Assembly: GCA_002320935.1 (NCBI GenBank)
Contig: DCLG01000084.1
Coordinates: 226,083 to 232,818 of the forward strand
Reading direction: 5' to 3'
DNA from: Pedobacter sp. UBA1654
GTDB lineage: Bacteria > Bacteroidota > Bacteroidia > Sphingobacteriales > Sphingobacteriaceae
Length of the DNA: 6,736 bases
This document shows, piece after piece, positions 1 through 4,939 of the stretch; position 1 is the stretch's first letter, and each line of letters begins with the position of its first letter. The translations under genes and the position numbers were made by a program. The notes under the pieces are model-generated. The model saw only the letters and a list, made by a program, of their open reading frames with translations. It searched no databases and was not told the DNA's origin.

Positions 1-1026
1 ATTGCCGGACTAATGCCGCCAATCATCATAGGGGCGAGTATGCTGATGATTATGGATGCTTCCATCAATGTTGCTATGGAACCATTCCGCGCCCTGGTAG
101 GGGATAAGCTGCCCGAAAGTCAGCGCAGTTACGGATTTTCTACCCAGACCTTTCTGATTGGTGCCGGGGCAATTACCGGTTCCTGGTTGCCATATATCCT
201 GTCGGAATACACAGGAGTCTCCAAAGTAGCTGCCGAAGGGCAAATTCCAGACAACGTGATCTACTCCTTCTATGTAGGCGCCGCCGTGTTGATCGCAACG
301 ATCATGTGGACGGTTGTTACAACGACTGAATACGCTCCGGAAGAGATGGAGAAATTCCATAATACGCCCGTAGAAGAAGACAAACCCGGCCTGATGGCGA
401 TCTTTAAGGATTTCGCGAACATGCCCTTGACCATGAAGCAATTGGGTATTGTACAATTCTTCTCCTGGTTCGCCTTGTTTTCCATGTGGGTATTTACTAC
501 GCCCGCTGTTGCTCAGCACATCTATAAAGTTATGCCTGGCGACACCACTTCAGCGCAATTTGCAGATGCAGCGAACTGGGTTGCTTTCCTTTTTGGTATT
601 TACAACGGTATTTCCGCGGTTTATGCACTTGTGCTCCCATGGATTGCAGATAAAACCAGCCGTAAGATTGCGCATGCCTTTTCATTAGTTTGTGGTGGTG
701 TTGGACTGTTGTCCATCTACTTTATCACCAATCCAGATCATTTGATCTATTCTATGATCGGTATTGGATTGGCCTGGGGTAGTATCCTTTCTATGCCTTA
801 TGCAATCCTTTCAAGCTCTATTCCTGCGCGCAAAATGGGGGTTTACATGGGTATCTTCAACTTCTTCATAACCATGCCGCAGATTGTTAACGGATTTTTC
901 GGCGGTATGATCGTTAAACGATTTTATAATGGCGAGGCGATCTATGCAATTGTTTTAGCTGGAATATTCATGATTTTAGGCGCAATCTCCGTCTTGTACA
1001 TACAGAACAATAAAGAAAAAGCTTAG
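1..1026 (+). CDS. MFS sugar transporter, GPH/SLC45 type (5' end outside window)
   Basis: This is an inner-membrane major facilitator protein that probably imports maltose, maltodextrin or a similar glucoside by cation symport. The frame is open from base 1 (I-A-G-L before the first Met at 13), so the true start lies upstream. Given the roughly 440-460 residues usual for the family, about the first 100 residues (some three membrane helices) are missing. Seen in the fragment, counting from the Met at 13: the motif D15-A-S-x-N-V-A-M-E-P-F-R26-A-L-V-G-D31, typical of SLC45/sucrose-transporter relatives; the second-half signature W-G-S-x-L-S-M-P-Y-A-I-L (about 255-266), followed by M-G-V-Y-M-G-I-F-N-F-F-I (about 275-286); and about nine hydrophobic segments (near 3-15, 44-63, 83-103, 143-163, 189-209, 218-238, 244-262, 276-300, 309-331). 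A charged cytoplasmic loop lies at about 105-142. The gene ends one base into the start of a GH13 lipoprotein gene, which supports an alpha-glucan substrate. The family call is firm; the exact sugar is inferred from context. Confidence 0.88.
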   Translation: MAGLMPPIIIGASMLMIMDASINVAMEPFRALVGDKLPESQRSYGFSTQTFLIGAGAITGSWLPYILSEYTGVSKVAAEGQIPDNVIYSFYVGAAVLIATIMWTVVTTTEYAPEEMEKFHNTPVEEDKPGLMAIFKDFANMPLTMKQLGIVQFFSWFALFSMWVFTTPAVAQHIYKVMPGDTTSAQFADAANWVAFLFGIYNGISAVYALVLPWIADKTSRKIAHAFSLVCGGVGLLSIYFITNPDHLIYSMIGIGLAWGSILSMPYAILSSSIPARKMGVYMGIFNFFITMPQIVNGFFGGMIVKRFYNGEAIYAIVLAGIFMILGAISVLYIQNNKEKA

Positions 1027-1079
1027 TGAAAAAACTTTCCTGTCTGCTGCTTATCCTATGGATAACGGTTTCCGCGTGC
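1026..1079 (+). other. Lipoprotein signal peptide (SPII) of the GH13 enzyme
   Basis: Residues 1-18 show a short basic n-region (K2, K3), a hydrophobic core (L7 to V15) and a lipobox V-S-A followed by Cys18 (codon 1077-1079), the predicted lipidated residue. The mature protein begins C-R-K-N-N-P-E-E-Q. A Lys at +3 and acids only at +7/+8 resemble a Bacteroidota lipoprotein export signal only partly, so surface exposure is likely from function but not proved by the sequence. Confidence 0.85.
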
Positions 1080-3626
1080 CGTAAAAATAATCCTGAGGAG
1101 CAGGCTACCGGCCCTGAAACAGTGCCGGTTAGTACCCCGACAGGTTTAATTTCAACTTCAAAAGATTTCCCCACGGCTGATGATACCTTCGAGCTGATAT
1201 TTGATGCAGCTAAAGGAAATCAAGGTCTGCAAGGGATAAACCAGGACATCTACCTCTATGCTGGCCTGATTACAGACAAGAGTACAGGCCCGGGCGACTG
1301 GAAGTATGTAAAAAGTTCTTCCTTTAATACTGCCGATGCTGCTGCGAAAATGACGGCAAGCGGTCCGGATAAATACAAGATCAGCATCAATCCACGGACA
1401 TTCTTCGGGCTTCCTGCATCGGAAAAGGTCCTGAAACTGGTGATGCTTTTTAGAACAGCCGATGGTGAGGCAGTAGCCAGGAATACCGACGGCTCTGATA
1501 TCTACCTGCCAATTTACGAAGCCGGCAAGCTGGGGGTGAAGATCACTTCACCGGAATTGAATTTCAATTATCAACCTTCCCCGGTGGTTAATGTCGCTGT
1601 TGTTGGTTCAGAAGTGCATATCTCGGCAGCAGCTTCTGCGGCGGCCGATCTCAAATTAATGCTCAACGGTGAAAGCTTTGCAACTGCTGTCAACGCCACA
1701 AGCATCGCCGGTAAGGTGAAGGTCATCAAGAACGGTGTTCAGCAGATCGTAATTGAAGGTAATGGTGCAGGGGGAAAAGCAATAGCATCCATTCAGCTGA
1801 TTGCGACGGCAGAAGCCCAGGTGGCTGAATTGCCTGCGCAAGCTAAAGAAGGTGTCGTGTTTTTAAACGGCGGCAGTTCGGCAATACTGACTTTAACCGC
1901 ACCAGAGAAAAACAGCGTTTATGTAATTGGAAGTTTCAATAACTGGAGCGTCGATGCCGCGCAGCAGATGAAAAAGACACCAGATGGCAGGAAGTGGTGG
2001 ATCCAGATTGATCAGCTTGATGCGAATCAGTCCTATACCTACCAGTATTTGGTTGATGGCGCCTTGAAGGTTGCGGATCCATATTCAGAAGCGTTACTGG
2101 ACCCTGATAATGATCAGTATCTATCTTCAAGCCAGCTTTCAGCGCTACCTGTGTATCCGGCAGGTCAAACAGGTATTGTAAGTGTAATGCAGGCCAACAA
2201 GCCAGGTCATACCTATAAGAATAATGCGTTCAGAAGGCCAGAAAAGAACAAGTTGGTGATCTATGAGCTACATCTTAGAGATTTTCTGAAGAGTAATAAC
2301 TACAACACGCTAACAGATACACTTAACTACCTGAGCCGTCTTGGCGTGAATGCCATTGAGTTGATGCCGGTAAACGAGTTTGAAGGTAATTCCAGCTGGG
2401 GTTATAATCCTTCCTTTTACTTTGCACCCGATAAATATTACGGCAGCAAGGCCATGCTGCAACGCTTTATAGATGAGTGCCACGGCAGAGGCATAGCCGT
2501 TATTCTGGATATGGTGCTAAACCATTCCTTTGGTCAATCGCCAATGGTACAATTGTATTTCGACCGCGCAACCAACAAACCTGCGGCAAACAGTCCATGG
2601 TTTAACGCTGATCCAACACACCCATTTAACGTAGGCTACGACTTTAATCACGAAAGTGCAGCGACCAAAAGCTTTGTAAAGAATGTGTTGCGCTTTTGGA
2701 TGGAGGAATATAAAGTTGATGGCTTTCGCTTTGACTTATCAAAAGGTTTTACGCAAAAGAACTCGGGCAGCTCAGACGCTGCGGTCAATGCCTGGAGCGC
2801 CTACGATGCTGGTCGGATTGCCATCTGGAATGAATACAACGACTACATCAAAAGTGTAGATGCGAATAACTTCTATGTAATCCTGGAACATTTTGCTGCG
2901 GATAACGAGGAAAAGGAGCTTGCAGATAAAGGCATGATGTTGTGGAATAACCTGAATGGTAGCTTCAATCAGGCAATAATGGGCTACGTCGATACATCTG
3001 ATTTCTCAAGAGGCTTTTTCGGAACCCATGGCTTTAGCAGGTCCGACAATCTGATCAGCTATATGCAGAGCCATGATGAGGAAAGAACCATGTTCAAGAA
3101 CCTTTCTTATGGTAATATTTCTGGTAATTATTCGGTTAAAGACTTGAATACTGCTTTAAAAAGAGAAGAACTTGCAGCTGCATTTTTCTTCGCCATTCCG
3201 GGCCCGAAGATGCTATGGCAGTTTCAGGAGCTGGGCTACGATGTAAGTATTGACGCAAACGGGCGTACAGGAGAAAAACCTGTTTACTGGAACTACTACC
3301 AGCAACCCGCAAGAAAAACATTGTATAATGCCTACGCTAAATTCATCAATCTGAAAACCAGGAATGCTATATTCAATACAAGTAATGTGCAGTTTGGAGT
3401 AGCAGGCGGTGTGAAGTACATCAAACTTAAGGATGGTGATAATGTCGTGGTGGTTGTGGGGAACTTCGATGTTAGCAGTAAACAAGCAAATGTCGACTTT
3501 GGCGCCGCGGGCTTGTGGTACGAGGCAGGCAGCACGCAGACCTTAAATCTAAGCAGCGGCAATTATACTCAAACGCTCGCACCTGGTGAATACCACATCT
3601 ACAGCAAACGTGCTTTAATCAACTAA
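1026..3626 (+). CDS. GH13 alpha-amylase-family lipoprotein with CBM48-like module
   Basis: This is a secreted, lipid-anchored enzyme of glycoside hydrolase family 13, expected to cleave or rearrange alpha-1,4/1,6-glucans at the outer membrane. The start is GTG at 1026, chosen because it gives at once a lipoprotein signal peptide (K2K3, hydrophobic core, lipobox V-S-A-C18). Modules: about 35-170, a beta-rich domain of the kind seen at the N-terminus of other Bacteroidota GH13 lipoproteins; about 171-265, Ig-like; about 290-375, CBM48-like (V-Y-V-I-G-S-F-N-N-W307, then D351-P-Y); about 405-775, the GH13 barrel; about 785-864, a beta-sandwich domain C. Catalytic motifs are all present: W458-G-Y-N-P; region I D495-M-V-L-N-H500; region II G-F-R-F-D570-L-S-K-G with D570 as nucleophile; region III I-L-E621-H as acid/base; region IV S-H683-D684-E. 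An intact active site is therefore expected. Automatic pipelines may call it alpha-amylase or 1,4-alpha-glucan branching enzyme; the specificity cannot be read from sequence. It overlaps the transporter gene by one base, so the two are probably co-transcribed and translationally coupled. Confidence 0.93.
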   Translation: MKKLSCLLLILWITVSACRKNNPEEQATGPETVPVSTPTGLISTSKDFPTADDTFELIFDAAKGNQGLQGINQDIYLYAGLITDKSTGPGDWKYVKSSSFNTADAAAKMTASGPDKYKISINPRTFFGLPASEKVLKLVMLFRTADGEAVARNTDGSDIYLPIYEAGKLGVKITSPELNFNYQPSPVVNVAVVGSEVHISAAASAAADLKLMLNGESFATAVNATSIAGKVKVIKNGVQQIVIEGNGAGGKAIASIQLIATAEAQVAELPAQAKEGVVFLNGGSSAILTLTAPEKNSVYVIGSFNNWSVDAAQQMKKTPDGRKWWIQIDQLDANQSYTYQYLVDGALKVADPYSEALLDPDNDQYLSSSQLSALPVYPAGQTGIVSVMQANKPGHTYKNNAFRRPEKNKLVIYELHLRDFLKSNNYNTLTDTLNYLSRLGVNAIELMPVNEFEGNSSWGYNPSFYFAPDKYYGSKAMLQRFIDECHGRGIAVILDMVLNHSFGQSPMVQLYFDRATNKPAANSPWFNADPTHPFNVGYDFNHESAATKSFVKNVLRFWMEEYKVDGFRFDLSKGFTQKNSGSSDAAVNAWSAYDAGRIAIWNEYNDYIKSVDANNFYVILEHFAADNEEKELADKGMMLWNNLNGSFNQAIMGYVDTSDFSRGFFGTHGFSRSDNLISYMQSHDEERTMFKNLSYGNISGNYSVKDLNTALKREELAAAFFFAIPGPKMLWQFQELGYDVSIDANGRTGEKPVYWNYYQQPARKTLYNAYAKFINLKTRNAIFNTSNVQFGVAGGVKYIKLKDGDNVVVVVGNFDVSSKQANVDFGAAGLWYEAGSTQTLNLSSGNYTQTLAPGEYHIYSKRALIN

Positions 3627-3629
3627 AAA

Positions 3630-3660
3630 TTAGCTAATCAGCATGTCAGTGTTATGTTTT
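3630..3660 (+). promoter_or_regulatory. Candidate Bacteroidota-type promoter for accA
   Basis: In the 64-base gap before accA, TTAG (3630-3633) and TATGTTTT (3653-3660) are separated by 19 bases. The known Bacteroidota consensus is TTTG, 19-21 bases, TAnnTTTG, so each element has one mismatch. It would place a transcription start near 3665 and leave a leader of about 25 bases. A second -7-like box, TATTTTTA, lies at 3673-3680 but has no good -33 partner. The -33 candidate sits in a perfect 10-base palindrome, ATTAGCTAAT (3629-3638). The region is A+T-rich, so chance matches are likely. Confidence 0.35.
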
Positions 3661-3690
3661 AAATAAAATGTCTATTTTTACAGTCCGCTT

Positions 3691-4656
3691 ATGGAACAGA
3701 TAAAAACGTCATTTGATTTCGAAAAACCAATTGCTGAACTGGTTCAGCAAATCGAAAAAGTAAAACAGGTTTCTGAAAAAACGAAGGTAGATATGTCTGC
3801 TACGCTCAGAGAACTGGAAGAGAAGCTGGATGTTACCACAAGAGCTACCTATACCAATCTTTCAGGATGGCAGAAGGTACAGATGTCCCGACATGCAGAA
3901 CGCCCCCAAACCCTCGATTATATAAACATGATCTGTGAAGATTTCATTGAACTTCATGGAGATCGTACGGTGAAGGACGATAAAGCAATTATCGGAGGCT
4001 TTGCTACCATCGCCGGACAAACCGTGATGATTATCGGGCACCAGAAAGGAAAGAACACCAAGGAGCGCCAGTACAGGAACTTTGGTATGGCCAATCCTGA
4101 AGGTTACAGGAAAGCACTGCGTTTGATGCGTCTTGCAGAAAAGTTCAATAAACCCGTAATTTCTTTCATTGACACCATGGGTGCATACCCTGGCCTTGAA
4201 GCGGAAGAGCGTGGTCAGGGTGAGGCCATTGCCAGAAACCTACTTGAGATGTCAATCCTGAAAGTGCCAATCTTATGTTTCATCGTAGGTGAGGGTGCAT
4301 CAGGTGGCGCATTGGGTATCGGAATCGGTGACCGTGTGTACATGCTTGAGCATACCTGGTATTCGGTAATCTCTCCTGAATCTTGCTCTTCAATCTTATG
4401 GAGAAGCTGGGATTACAAAGAACGGGCTGCAGAGTGCCTGAAGTTAACTTCAGAAGACATGTTCCAGAACAAGTTAATTGATGGCATCGTGAAAGAACCA
4501 CTTGGTGGCGCGCATCAGAACCCTGAGGCAATGGGTCAAACTGTTAAAGAACGCATCCTTAGAGATCTCCAGGAGCTTATTCCTGTACCTACAGACGAAC
4601 TGATTGCTAAAAGGATTGACAAGTTCTGTGCAATGGGTGTTGTTGTGGAAGACTAA
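3691..4656 (+). CDS. accA: Acetyl-CoA carboxylase carboxyltransferase subunit alpha
   Basis: This is the alpha subunit of the carboxyltransferase half of acetyl-CoA carboxylase. With the beta subunit (AccD) it moves the carboxyl group from carboxybiotin on AccB to acetyl-CoA, giving malonyl-CoA for fatty-acid synthesis in the cytoplasm. At 321 residues it matches the usual length (E. coli 319). The N-terminal 55 residues form the family's charged helical region, starting F-D-F-E-K-P-I. The crotonase-type core carries G-A-Y-P-G (164-168), [12 protein letters not shown] just after it, the oxyanion-hole/CoA loop G200-E-G-A-S-G-G-A-L, and [14 protein letters not shown]161-T-M-G has Met where many homologues have Pro. 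The ATG at 3691 fits the family N-terminus; no Shine-Dalgarno sequence is visible, as is common in this phylum. accD is not next to it, which is usual. It is followed by its own terminator, and a weak promoter candidate precedes it. Confidence 0.98.
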   Translation: MEQIKTSFDFEKPIAELVQQIEKVKQVSEKTKVDMSATLRELEEKLDVTTRATYTNLSGWQKVQMSRHAERPQTLDYINMICEDFIELHGDRTVKDDKAIIGGFATIAGQTVMIIGHQKGKNTKERQYRNFGMANPEGYRKALRLMRLAEKFNKPVISFIDTMGAYPGLEAEERGQGEAIARNLLEMSILKVPILCFIVGEGASGGALGIGIGDRVYMLEHTWYSVISPESCSSILWRSWDYKERAAECLKLTSEDMFQNKLIDGIVKEPLGGAHQNPEAMGQTVKERILRDLQELIPVPTDELIAKRIDKFCAMGVVVED

Positions 4657-4680
4657 GAAAAGATATATCAGTATATGAAG

Positions 4681-4710
4681 GCTGTTCATGATCCATGAGC
4701 AGCTTTTTTT
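4681..4710 (+). terminator. Intrinsic terminator of accA
   Basis: GCTGTTCATG (4681-4690) and CATGAGCAGC (4694-4703) form a 10-pair stem with one G-U wobble and a 3-base loop, followed by seven T (4704-4710). It begins 25 bases after the accA stop codon. There is no U-tract in the reverse direction, so it acts for the + strand only. Confidence 0.9.
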
Positions 4711-4790
4711 GTGTCCTGAATTTCCTGATAAGCCGGGTATTTGGAAGATCTACTGCAGTCTTAAATTGATTTGACGTTGCAATGCAGATT

Positions 4791-4816
4791 AAAAAGGAGT
4801 TAGTCTGCTAACCCCT
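4791..4816 (-). terminator. Second minus-strand hairpin with U-tract (backup terminator)
   Basis: On the minus strand, AGGGGTTAG (4816-4808) pairs with CTAACTCCT (4803-4795) as a 9-pair stem with one G-U wobble and a 4-base loop, followed by a run of T complementary to the A at 4791-4795. Read on the + strand, the wobble becomes an A-C mismatch and no T-run follows, so the minus orientation is favoured. It lies about 70 bases beyond the main terminator of the DUF2723 gene and probably stops residual read-through toward accA. The short U-tract makes it weaker than the first one. The surrounding stretch 4711-4885 holds no supported gene; its longest visible ATG ORF, from 4783, is nine codons. 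Confidence 0.55.
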
Positions 4817-4885
4817 GTCAAGGCCTTGTTAACATAAAATCAAATGTCCGTTTCAGGCAGGACTTAATGTAAGTAAATCTGGCGC

Positions 4886-4918
4886 AAAAAAAGTCCCGCC
4901 AGTTTTAATGGCGGGACT
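4886..4918 (-). terminator. Intrinsic terminator of the DUF2723 gene
   Basis: The arms AGTCCCGCCA (4892-4901) and TGGCGGGACT (4909-4918) are perfectly complementary over 10 bases around a 7-base A+T-rich loop. On the minus strand the stem runs into a T-tract, seen as seven A at 4886-4892. It lies about 20 bases past the stop codon of the minus-strand gene. No T-run follows on the + strand, so it is unidirectional. Confidence 0.93.
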
Positions 4919-4939
4919 GCATTCAAGAAATGTTGTCTG

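Noticed and set aside
10..519. 169-codon open frame on the minus strand opposite the transporter gene
   Set aside because: It lies wholly antisense to a well-supported membrane protein, and its translation is rich in His, Gly, Arg and Gln with no recognisable motif. It is a shadow of the real gene.
2316..2324. D-T-L tripeptide (D431-T-L) in the GH13 protein matching the Bacteroidota O-glycosylation motif D-S/T-A/I/L/V/M/T
   Set aside because: It is a three-residue match in the middle of the catalytic barrel, likely in a helix, and is expected by chance in a protein of this length. It does not support glycosylation by the neighbouring DUF2723 protein.
3136..3562. Three overlapping minus-strand open frames (61, 90 and 76 codons) inside the GH13 gene
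   Set aside because: They lie opposite conserved catalytic and C-terminal coding sequence, have no motif or start context, and overlap each other in different frames.
4474..4689. Minus-strand open frame of 71 codons spanning the accA end
   Set aside because: It starts inside the accA terminator hairpin and runs antisense to conserved AccA residues; no promoter or family resemblance was seen.
4752..4759. 8-base palindrome ACTGCAGT in the convergent intergenic region
   Set aside because: It is short and expected by chance; it has no arms, U-tract or partner sites.
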